A DNA stretch of 64,000 nucleotides from CAINDZ01 sp964399195 (lineage in GTDB: Bacteria; Krumholzibacteriota; Krumholzibacteriia; LZORAL124-64-63): positions 1 through 64,000 of the forward strand of contig CAYNPY010000005.1 in the NCBI GenBank assembly GCA_964399195.1, given 5' to 3'. Position numbers and translations under genes: made by a program. Each line of letters starts with the position of its first letter. The stretch's first letter is position 1. Positions 36,791-44,398 of the stretch are shown piece after piece. Under the pieces are notes generated by a model. It was given only the letters and a program-made list of their open reading frames with translations, did no database searches and was not told where the DNA came from.

Positions 36791-38089
36791 ATGCTCGAAG
36801 CCGCCGGCGTCAGCCTGGACCTGGCCGGAACCGAGGCGTTCCTCGGCCGCGACCGCCTCGAAAAGCTGGCCCCGCGCGTCGCCGAGGCCGCGCGCGGCCT
36901 GGCCGAAGGCACCTGCGCCGGCCGCGAGTTCCTGGGCTGGCTCGAACTGCCGTCGCGCATCGGCGAGCCCGAACTGGCCGCCTGCGAGGCGGCCGCCGCG
37001 CGCGCGCGCGCCGACGCGCAGGTCGTGGTCGTGGTCGGCATCGGCGGCTCGTACCTGGGCGCGCGCGCCGTGCTCGATGCGCTGCCGCCGGCGCCCGGCG
37101 TCGGCCTGCCGCTGCTGTACGCGGGCACGGGGCTCTGCTCGGCGGCGTTGGACCGCGTGCTCCGTGCGCTGGAGGGCCGCGACTTCCGGGTGTGCGTGAT
37201 CTCCAAGTCGGGGACCACCGTCGAGCCCGCCGTGGCGTTCCGGGTGCTGCGCGGCCTGCTGCGGCAGCGGTACGGCGACCAGGGCGCCGCCGCGCGCATC
37301 ACCGCAGTGACCGACGCCCGCCGCGGCGCGCTGCGCCAGCTGGCCGGCGCCGAGGGCTGGGAGACGTTCGTCGTGCCCGACGACGTGGGCGGCCGCTTCT
37401 CGGTGCTGACCCCGGTGGGCCTGGTGCCGCTGGCGATGGCCGGCGTGGACGTGCGCGGGCTGGTCGCCGGCGCGCGCGCCATGCAGGAGGCCTGCGCCGG
37501 CGAGGGCCTGTTCGACAACCCGGCCCACCTCTACGCGGCGGCGCGCTACGCGCTGTGCGAGCAGGGCTTCACCACCGAGGTGCTCAGCTCGTTCCACAGC
37601 GGCCTGCAGACGCTGCAGGAGTGGTGGAAGCAGCTCTTCGGCGAGAGCGAGGGCAAGGAGGGCCGGGGCATCTACCCGGCCTCCGCGGTGTTCACGACCG
37701 ACCTGCACAGCCTGGGCCAGTACCTGCAGGAGGGCCGCCGCAACCTGCAGGAGACCTTCCTGTGCGCCCGCCGCGCCGTGCCGGGCCTGGTCGTCCCGGC
37801 CGACCCCGGGGCCGACGCCGACGGCCTCGGCTACCTGGCCGGCCGCCCCTTCGACGAGATCAACTGGATCGCCTACGAGGCCACCCGCCAGGCCCACATC
37901 CAGGGCGGGGTGCCCTGCCAGGCCATCGCCGTGGATCAGGTCACCCCGCGCACGGTCGGCGCCCTGATCTACATGTTCGAGAAGGCGATCGGCGTCGGGG
38001 GGCTGCTGCTGGGCCTCAATCCGTTCGACCAGCCCGGGGTGGAGGCGTACAAGCGGGAGATGTTCCGGCGCCTCGGCCGCCCGGCCTGA
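36791..38089 (+). CDS. pgi: Glucose-6-phosphate isomerase
   Basis: Interconverts glucose 6-phosphate and fructose 6-phosphate. At 432 residues it is the shorter Bacillus-like bacterial type. Sugar-isomerase signature segments are present: VGIGGSYLGARAVLDAL, VISKSGTTVEPAVAF, FGESEGKEGRGIYPAS and the C-terminal VGALIYMFEKAIGVGG. ATG 36791 has GGAAGG upstream. It stands alone between thiI and a lipoprotein gene that has its own promoter. Confidence 0.94.
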   Translation: MLEAAGVSLDLAGTEAFLGRDRLEKLAPRVAEAARGLAEGTCAGREFLGWLELPSRIGEPELAACEAAAARARADAQVVVVVGIGGSYLGARAVLDALPPAPGVGLPLLYAGTGLCSAALDRVLRALEGRDFRVCVISKSGTTVEPAVAFRVLRGLLRQRYGDQGAAARITAVTDARRGALRQLAGAEGWETFVVPDDVGGRFSVLTPVGLVPLAMAGVDVRGLVAGARAMQEACAGEGLFDNPAHLYAAARYALCEQGFTTEVLSSFHSGLQTLQEWWKQLFGESEGKEGRGIYPASAVFTTDLHSLGQYLQEGRRNLQETFLCARRAVPGLVVPADPGADADGLGYLAGRPFDEINWIAYEATRQAHIQGGVPCQAIAVDQVTPRTVGALIYMFEKAIGVGGLLLGLNPFDQPGVEAYKREMFRRLGRPA

Positions 38090-38097
38090 CCCCGGGT

Positions 38098-38126
38098 TTG
38101 CCCGGACCGGAATGGTGGGCTATTTT
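38098..38126 (+). promoter_or_regulatory. Promoter of the OB-fold lipoprotein gene
   Basis: TTGCCC (38098-38103) and TATTTT (38121-38126) with an exact 17-nt spacer, 9 bp after the pgi stop. The leader to GTG 38201 is about 68 nt. Confidence 0.5.
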
Positions 38127-38200
38127 CGACCGGTCCCGCCGCCGGCCCCGTCGGGCGCGGCGCGGACCCCGACCCCGCTTTCGAACCGAGGAGAGTCCCC

Positions 38201-39082
38201 GTGAAGAAGCTCCCGTTCATCTCGCCGCTGTTCGTGCTCGTGCTGGCCGCCGCCCTGACCGGCTGCGGCGACAAGGCGGGCGGCAACGCCCAGGCCACGG
38301 TCGGCAGCCAGCCCGCCGCGACCGCTTCCGAGAACCAGGCCGCGGCCCAGCCCGCCGCGATGCCCGGCACCTGGCAGGGAACCGTGGCCGAGACGATGGA
38401 CTCGGGCGGCTACACCTACGTGCTGCTGGACACCGGCGCGCAGAAGATCTGGTGCGCCACCACGCAGAGCCCGGTGGCGGTCGGCGACAAGGTCACCGTT
38501 CCTCAAGGTCAGATGATGGTCGACTTCCGCAGCGCGACGCTCGACCGCGTGTTTCCGGAAATCTACTTCACCACCGCCATCTGGAAGCAGGGCAGCGAGC
38601 CGACCGGTGATGCGGCCCAGGGCGGCATGCCGGCCGGCCACCCCGGCATGGGCGGCGATCCCCACGCCGGCGCCGGCGCCGATCCGCACGGCGGCGCGGG
38701 CGGCGCCATGGGCATGGGCGGCGGCCCCGCCGGCGGCGGCAAGTTGTCGCTGGACGACCAGCACGTGACCGGCATCCAGAAGGCGGCCGGCGGCTACCAG
38801 GTGGGCGAGATCCACGCCAAGAGCGCCGAGCTGAACGGCAAGGCGGTCAAGGTGCGCGCCCGCGTCGTCAAGTTCTCGCCGAACATCATGGGCACCAACT
38901 GGGTGCACATCCAGGACGGCTCGGGCGAGGGCGCGACGGTGGACCTGACCGTGACCACCAACGAGATCGTCGCCGTCGGCGACGTGATCGTGGCCGAGGG
39001 CGTGCTGGCGGTGAACAAGGACTTCGGGGCGGGCTACGTCTACGCGGCCATCATCGAGAAGGCGACGGTGACGAAGGAGTAG
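38201..39082 (+). CDS. Lipoprotein with two OB-fold-like domains and a His/Met/Gly-rich linker
   Basis: A 293-residue lipoprotein with lipobox LTGC (Cys22). Residues 56-130 and 200-290 look like two nucleic-acid-binding-type OB folds (TWQGTVAETMDSGGYTYVLL and GKAVKVRARVVKFSPNIMG, then VTVPQGQ and IVAVGDVIVAEG). Between them is a linker rich in Gly, His, Met and Pro (GHPGMGGDPHAGAG, AMGMGGGP) that could bind copper or another soft metal. GTG 38201 has GGAGAG upstream. The last nine codons and the stop lie within the left arm of hairpin element 1. Confidence 0.7.
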   Translation: MKKLPFISPLFVLVLAAALTGCGDKAGGNAQATVGSQPAATASENQAAAQPAAMPGTWQGTVAETMDSGGYTYVLLDTGAQKIWCATTQSPVAVGDKVTVPQGQMMVDFRSATLDRVFPEIYFTTAIWKQGSEPTGDAAQGGMPAGHPGMGGDPHAGAGADPHGGAGGAMGMGGGPAGGGKLSLDDQHVTGIQKAAGGYQVGEIHAKSAELNGKAVKVRARVVKFSPNIMGTNWVHIQDGSGEGATVDLTVTTNEIVAVGDVIVAEGVLAVNKDFGAGYVYAAIIEKATVTKE

Positions 39083-39240
39083 CGGCCCGATTGCCGCACG
39101 GTCCCGACCTCGCTGCACAACGGGAGGATCCCGGGCTGTCCACGCCCCTCGGGGGCTGCGGATGGCCGGGTAACCTCCCGTTGTGCGGCGAGGTCGCGTC
39201 GCGGGGGTCCGGGCCGCTGCTCCTTCGGCACAGGCGCCTT
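39056..39240 (+). repeat. Hairpin element 1 (conserved core, complementary arms)
   Basis: Inner arms 39106-39127 and 39174-39195 (GACCTCGC...ACGGGAGG and its complement) pair at 21 of 22 positions. Between them the core at 39137-39163 reads TGTCCACG, then a GCCCC/GGGGC mini-stem, then CTGCGGAT. Weaker pairing, roughly 75 percent, continues outward: 39056-39087, which includes the lipoprotein stop codon, pairs with 39209-39240 (AAGGAGTAGCGGCCC against GGGCCGCTGCTCCTT). No T-run follows. Elements 2 and 3 share the core but have different arms. Confidence 0.8.
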
Positions 39241-39264
39241 GCCGGGGAAGAGGCGGAAACGGGC

Positions 39265-39294
39265 GTGACGAGTCGGGGGGGCGTGGGGTAGAGT
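39265..39294 (+). promoter_or_regulatory. Candidate promoter giving a leaderless transcript
   Basis: GTGACG (39265-39270) and TAGAGT (39289-39294) are 18 nt apart. Transcription would begin about 39301, exactly at the ATG of the small membrane protein, which has no ribosome binding site in front of it. Confidence 0.4.
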
Positions 39295-39300
39295 GCGGGC

Positions 39301-39690
39301 ATGAGTGACGCCGACAAACTCGCCTATCTGGACAACGTGCCGTCCAAGCGGCGGCCGTCGCGGCGCGTCGTGCTGGCGATCGCCGGCGCGGTCGTGGTCG
39401 TGGCCGTGCTGGCGGTGCTGTCGACCTTCCGCAACCCGGTCGTCGGTCGCGCGAACGTGCTGGGCCTGTGCCTCGAGGTGAAGGCCGAGAACGTGGCCCG
39501 CGACGACAAGGGGGCGCCCCTGGCGCGCGTGCTGGTGGCCACGCCCGACAGCACCGACGTGGAGCTCCTGCTGCCGCCCCCGGTGCCGCGCCCCGGCGAC
39601 TTCCTGCCCCTGATCGTGGACCAGTACAAACGCGGCAACAAGGACTACGCGGTGGATTCCGCCCGCTGGTCCGCGGAAGGCCCGCTGTAG
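39301..39690 (+). CDS. Small single-TM protein with an extracytoplasmic OB-like domain
   Basis: A 129-residue protein: a cytoplasmic basic N-terminus (SKRRPSRR), one transmembrane helix at about 23-41, and a beta-rich C-terminal domain (VLGLCLEVKAENVARDDKG, VRVLVATPDSTDVELLLPP, GDFLPLIVDQYKRGN). It is not a family I recognise. No ribosome site is visible, and the ATG coincides with the predicted transcription start. The stop codon lies at the foot of hairpin element 2. Confidence 0.65.
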   Translation: MSDADKLAYLDNVPSKRRPSRRVVLAIAGAVVVVAVLAVLSTFRNPVVGRANVLGLCLEVKAENVARDDKGAPLARVLVATPDSTDVELLLPPPVPRPGDFLPLIVDQYKRGNKDYAVDSARWSAEGPL

Positions 39691-39799
39691 GGGCAGTCAC
39701 ACGGAGAGGTCCGGCGCGCTGTCCTCGCCCCTTCGGGGCTGTGGATTGCGCGCCGGACCTCTCCGTGTGACTGCCCCTGCAACGGGCCCTTCGCGGACC
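39669..39799 (+). repeat. Hairpin element 2 (conserved core, 30-bp perfect arms)
   Basis: Perfect 30-bp arms: 39690-39719 (GGGGCAGTCACACGG...) and 39748-39777 (its exact complement). The 28-nt core at 39720-39747 starts TGTCCTCG, has a GCCCC-TTC-GGGGC mini-stem and ends CTGTGGATT. Pairing continues outward with some mismatches: GGTCCGCGGAAGGCCCGCTG of the upstream gene's last codons pairs with the sequence at 39778-39799. No T-run follows the distal arm. The fully palindromic arms would fold very strongly in RNA or as a DNA cruciform. Confidence 0.88.
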
Positions 39800-39815
39800 C
39801 GGGACCGACGGAGGA

Positions 39816-41555
39816 TCAGGCCAGGGCGGCGGTCGACAGGCCGGTGAAGAAGCGCCGGGCGTTGCCGCCGAGGGTGCGGGTGCGGTAGCCGCCTTCCTGG
39901 ATGACCAGCGTCGGCAGCCGCAGTTCACCGATGCTGCGGCCGTTCTGCTCGAAATCGCGCCCGGTCAAGAGCCAGGTGCCGGTCGGATCGCCCCGCGCGG
40001 GGTCCAGGCCGAGGGCCACGACGAGGAACGTCGGCGCGAAATCGCGGATGATCCCCAGGGCGCCGGCCAGCTCGGCCCGGTAGAGCGGGCCGTCCACGAT
40101 TTCCGGGAGCGGCAGGTTGAGGTTGAATCCCTCGCCCGGCCCCTCGCCGCGCTCGTCGGCGAAGCCGGTGAAGTACGGGTAGGCGAAGTCCGGCGCGCCG
40201 TGCAGGGAGACGGTCAGCACGTCGGCCCGGCGGTAGAAGATGTCCTGCTGGCCGTTGCCGTGGTGGTAATCGATGTCCAGAACGGCAACCCGGCCGTGGC
40301 GGCTGAGGTGGTGCGCCGCGATCGCCGCGTTGTTCAGATAGCAGAATCCCCCGAAGGACCGCCGTTCGGCGTGGTGCCCCGGCGGGCGTATCAACGCGTA
40401 GGCGAGGCGGCGGCCGTCCAGGATCGCGTCGGCGGCCGACAGCGCGCAATCGGCGCCGCGCCGGGCGGCCGGATAGACGCTGCGGCTGATGGGCGTGAAG
40501 GTGTCGATGCAATAGTACCCGGCCAGGACCGACAGCTCGCGCGGTGGGCGCGAACGGTTGCGGATGGGAAACACGTACGGATAGACCGAGCGGCCATCCG
40601 GGGCGTTGGCGCTGGCGTGCTCCAGATAGCTGACGAAATCCCGGTCGTGCACGGCGTGGATGTGGTCCAGGGGGTACTCGCGGACCGCAAGGGTCTCGGT
40701 CAGCCCGGCCGCCGCGAGCTCTTCCACGATCGCGCGGATGCGCACCGGCGACTCGACGTAGCCGCGCTCCTTCACATGATGGATCTCGTGTTTGTCGTTG
40801 ACGGTCATCGCGATGCGTTCGCGCGTGCCGACGACCGCGACCGCGCTCGGCGCCAGCTTGCGCGCATAACGCGGTTCGCGAAGCCGAACCGGGTCGCGGA
40901 CCGAGTCGACGACGCGGTCGACGTACTGCGGAGGACACACCTGGCCGTACTTGCGCTCCAGCACGGCCCGCACGACACGGCGGACGTAGCCGGCGCCCGG
41001 AGGACGGCCGCCGCCAAGGCCGTCGAACATCAGATGCGGCAGGTTGTCCGCGCTCGTGGCGTCCGGGACCGGCAGTTCATAATCGGTGCCGACGATCGGA
41101 ACGGCGCCGAAGCGTTCGTAGAAGCGCAGGCGCGCGGCGTTCTGCTTCCTGACCGCTTCGTCGCGGCAGCGCTCCGGATCGTCGGGCAGGCATTCGAAGA
41201 ACAGACCGTGGACCCCGAGCCCCGCAGCCTCCTCCCGCAGCCTGCCGTACAGGGCGGCGCCGATGCCGCGCCCGGACGACTTCGAGCGGGCGGCGATGTA
41301 GTCGAGATAGGCGAATCTGATGACCGGCTCGTGCAGGAGGATGGCGAAGCCGAGCACCTGCCGGCGGCCGTTCTCGGCGACGTAGAGGATCGTCCGGAAC
41401 CGCCGCTCGAACGGATTCCGCAACCTTGCGCCGAGCTCGTCGACGTCCTCGAGCGGGGCGCCCGAGAAGTGCTCGAGGAAGATCCGGCGTACCCCGGCGA
41501 TGGCCGCCCGGTTGGAGGGCAGCAGGTCGTCGTGGATGCGCCTGATGCTGAACAT
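39816..41555 (-). CDS. GNAT acetyltransferase fused to a class II histone-deacetylase-like amidohydrolase
   Basis: A 579-residue two-domain protein. Residues 1-165 are a GNAT N-acetyltransferase with acetyl-CoA loop SSGRGIGAAL (93-102). Residues 245-579 are a zinc-dependent deacetylase of the histone-deacetylase/acetylpolyamine amidohydrolase superfamily with RPPGHHAERR (His394, His395) and DIDYHHGNG (Asp427, Asp429, His431). It would carry both acetyl transfer and acetyl removal in one chain. The substrate is unknown; polyamines or small amines are candidates. It is in an operon with an aminotransferase gene 66 bp upstream. GGGGGAG precedes the ATG. Confidence 0.85.
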   Translation of the reverse strand: MFSIRRIHDDLLPSNRAAIAGVRRIFLEHFSGAPLEDVDELGARLRNPFERRFRTILYVAENGRRQVLGFAILLHEPVIRFAYLDYIAARSKSSGRGIGAALYGRLREEAAGLGVHGLFFECLPDDPERCRDEAVRKQNAARLRFYERFGAVPIVGTDYELPVPDATSADNLPHLMFDGLGGGRPPGAGYVRRVVRAVLERKYGQVCPPQYVDRVVDSVRDPVRLREPRYARKLAPSAVAVVGTRERIAMTVNDKHEIHHVKERGYVESPVRIRAIVEELAAAGLTETLAVREYPLDHIHAVHDRDFVSYLEHASANAPDGRSVYPYVFPIRNRSRPPRELSVLAGYYCIDTFTPISRSVYPAARRGADCALSAADAILDGRRLAYALIRPPGHHAERRSFGGFCYLNNAAIAAHHLSRHGRVAVLDIDYHHGNGQQDIFYRRADVLTVSLHGAPDFAYPYFTGFADERGEGPGEGFNLNLPLPEIVDGPLYRAELAGALGIIRDFAPTFLVVALGLDPARGDPTGTWLLTGRDFEQNGRSIGELRLPTLVIQEGGYRTRTLGGNARRFFTGLSTAALA

Positions 41556-41621
41556 GACGTCGAGATCTCCCCCGCCGGCCGCGGTGCCCAGGCACGTCGC
41601 GGCGTGGTTGTCCGTCCGCTG

Positions 41622-42908
41622 TCAGGAGACCCACGCGGCGATCTTGCGCGTCGCGTCGATCGTCTCGGAGCACCATTGTCCGACGAAGTCGGGCGGCAAC
41701 GGCTGATCGAGCGGAATCGTCTCGCTGGCGGTCAGCGCCTGATTGCCGTCGAAATTCACGTAGGCGAGGCGCGCCGTCAATTCGCCGGCAGGGCGCTCGA
41801 ACTCCTCGCCCGGCAGGATGGCGACGCCGCGTTCGGCCAGCAGGCGCGCGCACAGCTCGCGCCCGTCGCGGATGCCGCGCCGCGCGAGTCCCTCGGCCAG
41901 CGGGGAGAAGTCGAGGAACAGGTAGAATGCGCCCGCCGGCAGGTGCACCCGCACGCCGGCTGCCGTCAGGATCGCCACGCATTCGCGGCCGAGGGCCGCG
42001 AGGATGCGTCGCGCGTGCCACAGGTACCTCTCTATCCGGACGCCCCCGGCGAAGGCTCGGACGGCCGCGTGTTGCACCGGCGCGCAGACCGAGGTGTACG
42101 TCTCGCTGGCGACGACGCTCATCGCCTCCAGCAGCCAGTCGAGCGATTCCGGGAAGGTCAGGGTGCCCAGCCGCCAGCCGCCGGCGCCGCACCACTTCGA
42201 GAGGCCGGAGCTGATGATGGTCCCTTCGGGGTAGAAACGGGCGACCGAGACGTGCGTGCCGGCATGGTGCAGCTGTCCGTAGATCTCGTCCGACAGCAGG
42301 ATCATCTCGTGCGCGCGCGCCACCGCCGCCAGCTCCTCCAGCTCGGCGACCGAGTAGGTGTCGCCGTCGGGGTTGCCCGGGTAGTTGAGGATCAGCAGGC
42401 GCGGGCGGTAGGGATCGCGTTCGCCCTGGATGAACGCGCGCAGCCGGTCGGCGGTCATGCGCCAGCGCTCCTCCCAGGTCGTGTGGATCAGGCGGACGTT
42501 GCGACCGATGATCTTCGCCTGCGGCCCGTAGGACACCCAACAGGGCGTCGGCAGCAGGATGTCGCCGTAGTACACGAGCTGCAGCAGGAACATCAGCTCC
42601 TTGGAGCCCGGCCCGATCAGGACGCCCTCGGCGCGGGCGCCGATGCCGTCCTTGCGCCGATGGAAATCGGCGACCGCGTGGCGCAGTTCGGGCAGGCCCT
42701 TGACCGGCAGGTAGGCCTTCTCGTGGGCATGGCCGCGCAGGGCGTCGACGACTGAAGCCGGGATCGGGAACGGCGACTGGCCCAGGCCCATCCGGTGGAC
42801 CTTGCGCCCGGCCGCCGCCAGCGCCGCGCACTCGTCATTGATCCTGAGCGTCGCCGAAGTCTCCAGGCCGCGGACATTCAGGTTCAAGCTGTGATGTCCG
42901 CGGCTCAT
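41622..42908 (-). CDS. PLP-dependent class I/II aminotransferase
   Basis: A 428-residue fold-type I aminotransferase. The PLP lysine is Lys238 in SSGLSKWCGAGGWRLG; other hallmarks are LNYPGNPDGDTYS, LLSDEIYGQLHH and the C-terminal RLAYVNFDG. The preference within the aspartate-type group is not readable. It heads an operon with the GNAT-deacetylase fusion, which suggests a joint pathway acting on an acetylated amine. GGAG lies upstream of the ATG. Confidence 0.85.
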   Translation of the reverse strand: MSRGHHSLNLNVRGLETSATLRINDECAALAAAGRKVHRMGLGQSPFPIPASVVDALRGHAHEKAYLPVKGLPELRHAVADFHRRKDGIGARAEGVLIGPGSKELMFLLQLVYYGDILLPTPCWVSYGPQAKIIGRNVRLIHTTWEERWRMTADRLRAFIQGERDPYRPRLLILNYPGNPDGDTYSVAELEELAAVARAHEMILLSDEIYGQLHHAGTHVSVARFYPEGTIISSGLSKWCGAGGWRLGTLTFPESLDWLLEAMSVVASETYTSVCAPVQHAAVRAFAGGVRIERYLWHARRILAALGRECVAILTAAGVRVHLPAGAFYLFLDFSPLAEGLARRGIRDGRELCARLLAERGVAILPGEEFERPAGELTARLAYVNFDGNQALTASETIPLDQPLPPDFVGQWCSETIDATRKIAAWVS

Positions 42909-42992
42909 CTGCCGTGGCTCCTTCCCGGTCGTGGGTCATTTCTGCCAATCTAGCCCCATTGCCGCAGGCCGCCTCCCAATTCCGGCGCTGCC

Positions 42993-43080
42993 GGCAGCAG
43001 GCACACAAGCACGAACCCGCGAAATCCGCAGCCCCGAAGGGGCGAGGACATCGCGGGTTCGTGCTTGTGTGCCTACTGCC
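42993..43080 (-). repeat. Hairpin element 3 (conserved core, 30-bp arms)
   Basis: Arms 42993-43022 and 43051-43080 pair at 29 of 30 positions. The 28-nt core at 43023-43050 reads on the minus strand TGTCCTCG, GCCCC-TTC-GGGGC mini-stem, CTGCGGATT, one base different from element 2. It begins 10 bp after the peroxiredoxin stop, so the core has the same orientation relative to the upstream gene as in elements 1 and 2. The arms share only the outer GGCAGT and CACAC with element 2. Confidence 0.88.
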
Positions 43081-43090
43081 GAGGAACGCC

Positions 43091-43708
43091 TCAGCTGTGC
43101 TTCTTCAGGTACGACGCCACGCCGTCAGCCGTGGGCTTCATGGCCTCGTCGCCCTTCTTCCAGTTCGCCGGGCAGACCTCGCCGTGCTGCTCGAGGTGCT
43201 GCAGCGCGTCGAGCAGGCGGATCATCTCGTCCACGTTGCGGCCCAGGCCCAGGGCGTTGACCGTGCTGTGCTGGATGACGCCGTTCTTGTCGATCAGGAA
43301 CGTGCCGCGCAGGGCCATGCCGCCCTCCAGCAGCAGGCCGTAGTCCTGGCTGATCGTCTTCTGGAAGTCGGCCACCAGCGGGAACTGGATGTTGCCGATG
43401 CCGCCGTTCTCGGGCTTCGTGTTCTTCCACGCCCAGTGGCTGAAGTGGCTGTCGGTGCTGACGCCGATGACCTCGCAGTTCCGCTTCTTGAACTCGGCGA
43501 GCGCCTTGTCGAAGGCGATGATCTCGGACGGGCACACGAAGGTGAAGTCCAGCGGGTAGAAGAACATCACGACGTACTTGCCGCGGTAGTCCGACAGCTT
43601 GAACTCCTTGTTGAAGCTGTTGTCGGGCATGACGGCGGTCGCGGTGAAGTCAGGGGCCTCGCTGGCCACCAGCGGCACGGGGATGAAATCGAAGTCCATG
43701 TCGTCCAT
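43091..43708 (-). CDS. Typical 2-Cys peroxiredoxin (AhpC/Prx1 type)
   Basis: A 205-residue thiol peroxidase that reduces hydrogen peroxide and organic peroxides. The peroxidatic Cys59 is in YPLDFTFVCPSEI and the resolving Cys179 in HGEVCPANW. AAAAGGAGAAGG precedes the ATG at 43708. The gene is 101 bp behind the Fur/PerR-type regulator on the same strand and is very likely under its control, either by cotranscription or through a nearby operator. Hairpin element 3 lies just after the stop. Confidence 0.93.
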   Translation of the reverse strand: MDDMDFDFIPVPLVASEAPDFTATAVMPDNSFNKEFKLSDYRGKYVVMFFYPLDFTFVCPSEIIAFDKALAEFKKRNCEVIGVSTDSHFSHWAWKNTKPENGGIGNIQFPLVADFQKTISQDYGLLLEGGMALRGTFLIDKNGVIQHSTVNALGLGRNVDEMIRLLDALQHLEQHGEVCPANWKKGDEAMKPTADGVASYLKKHS

Positions 43709-43809
43709 CTTCCTTCTCCTTTTGGTCGTCTCTTGCTCGGTCGTCCTGCGGTTGACGGCGCCCGGTGGCGCCCGGTGAACTTCGTGGGGCCCCCGCGGGG
43801 GCCGATGCG

Positions 43810-44226
43810 TCAGGTTTGCGTGGCGGCCGTTGCCGGGCTGCCCCGTTCGGCGGCGCAGGCCGCGCAGAGGCCCGTGTACTCGAACCGGCGTCCTTCGGCC
43901 ACGAACCCCGCCGGCAGTTCGGGCGCGTCCGCCAGGCGGGCGGCCGGGACGTCGGCCACGGCGCCGCAGCCGCGGCAGCGGGCGTGGTCGTGGGCGGCGA
44001 CCATGCCGTCCCAGCGGGTTTCCGCGCCCTGACCGGTCAGGCGGGCGACCAGGCCCTCGGCGGCCAGCACATCCAGGTTCCGGTACACCGTGCCCAGGCT
44101 CAGGCGGGGCAGGCGCGGGCGCAGCCGCGCGAACAACTCGGCCGCCGTCGGATGGTCGTGCGCAGCCCGGAGCTCCGCCAGGATCTCCGCGCGTTGCGCG
44201 GTCAGGCGGCGGGGGTGATCGACCAT
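43810..44226 (-). CDS. Fur-family regulator, PerR-like
   Basis: A 138-residue Fur-family repressor. The winged helix has RLSLGTVYRNLDVL (DNA recognition) and the metal-binding region AAHDHARCRGCG with His79, His81, Cys84, Cys87, and a second CxxC at Cys121 and Cys124 for structural zinc. The neighbouring peroxiredoxin gene argues for PerR (peroxide sensing) over iron regulation. The short length and Ala-rich N-terminus are normal. An AT-rich palindrome overlaps its promoter, implying autoregulation. Confidence 0.85.
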   Translation of the reverse strand: MVDHPRRLTAQRAEILAELRAAHDHPTAAELFARLRPRLPRLSLGTVYRNLDVLAAEGLVARLTGQGAETRWDGMVAAHDHARCRGCGAVADVPAARLADAPELPAGFVAEGRRFEYTGLCAACAAERGSPATAATQT

Positions 44227-44298
44227 ATGCGCTGCAAACCTCCAGCCGGGATGCGGGAGCGGGCTCGACCGCCTCGGCGGGCGCCACTGATCGCTTCC

Positions 44299-44327
44299 TA
44301 TTTAGTAGGAATGATTACTGTTGTCAA
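44299..44327 (-). promoter_or_regulatory. Fur/PerR operator within the regulator's promoter
   Basis: On the minus strand a perfect TTGACA (44327-44322) and TAAATA (44304-44299) are 17 nt apart. Between them is the imperfect inverted repeat CAGTAATCATTCCTACTA (44303-44320), of the 7-1-7 AT-rich type bound by Fur-family proteins. A repressor here would block the promoter, so the pair makes an autoregulatory switch for the regulator and the peroxiredoxin. Confidence 0.55.
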
Positions 44328-44398
44328 GCATCAACAACCGGGTGGGCTGCCACTCCCCGGGGGACGATCTGCGGCCCCGGGACCGGGGCAAAGCAAGA

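Noticed and set aside
39690..39777. Interpretation of the hairpin elements as plain intrinsic terminators
   Set aside because: No T-tract follows any of them, arms are far longer than needed, and the loop is conserved in sequence. Termination could be a side effect.
40200..42755. 851-codon plus-strand frame opposite the GNAT-deacetylase and aminotransferase
   Set aside because: Antisense shadow of two genes with intact catalytic motifs.
39056..43080. CRISPR-like repeats or a CRISPR array
   Set aside because: The three shared cores are 0.6-3.3 kb apart with genes between them, and arms are inverted repeats; there is no regular spacer pattern.
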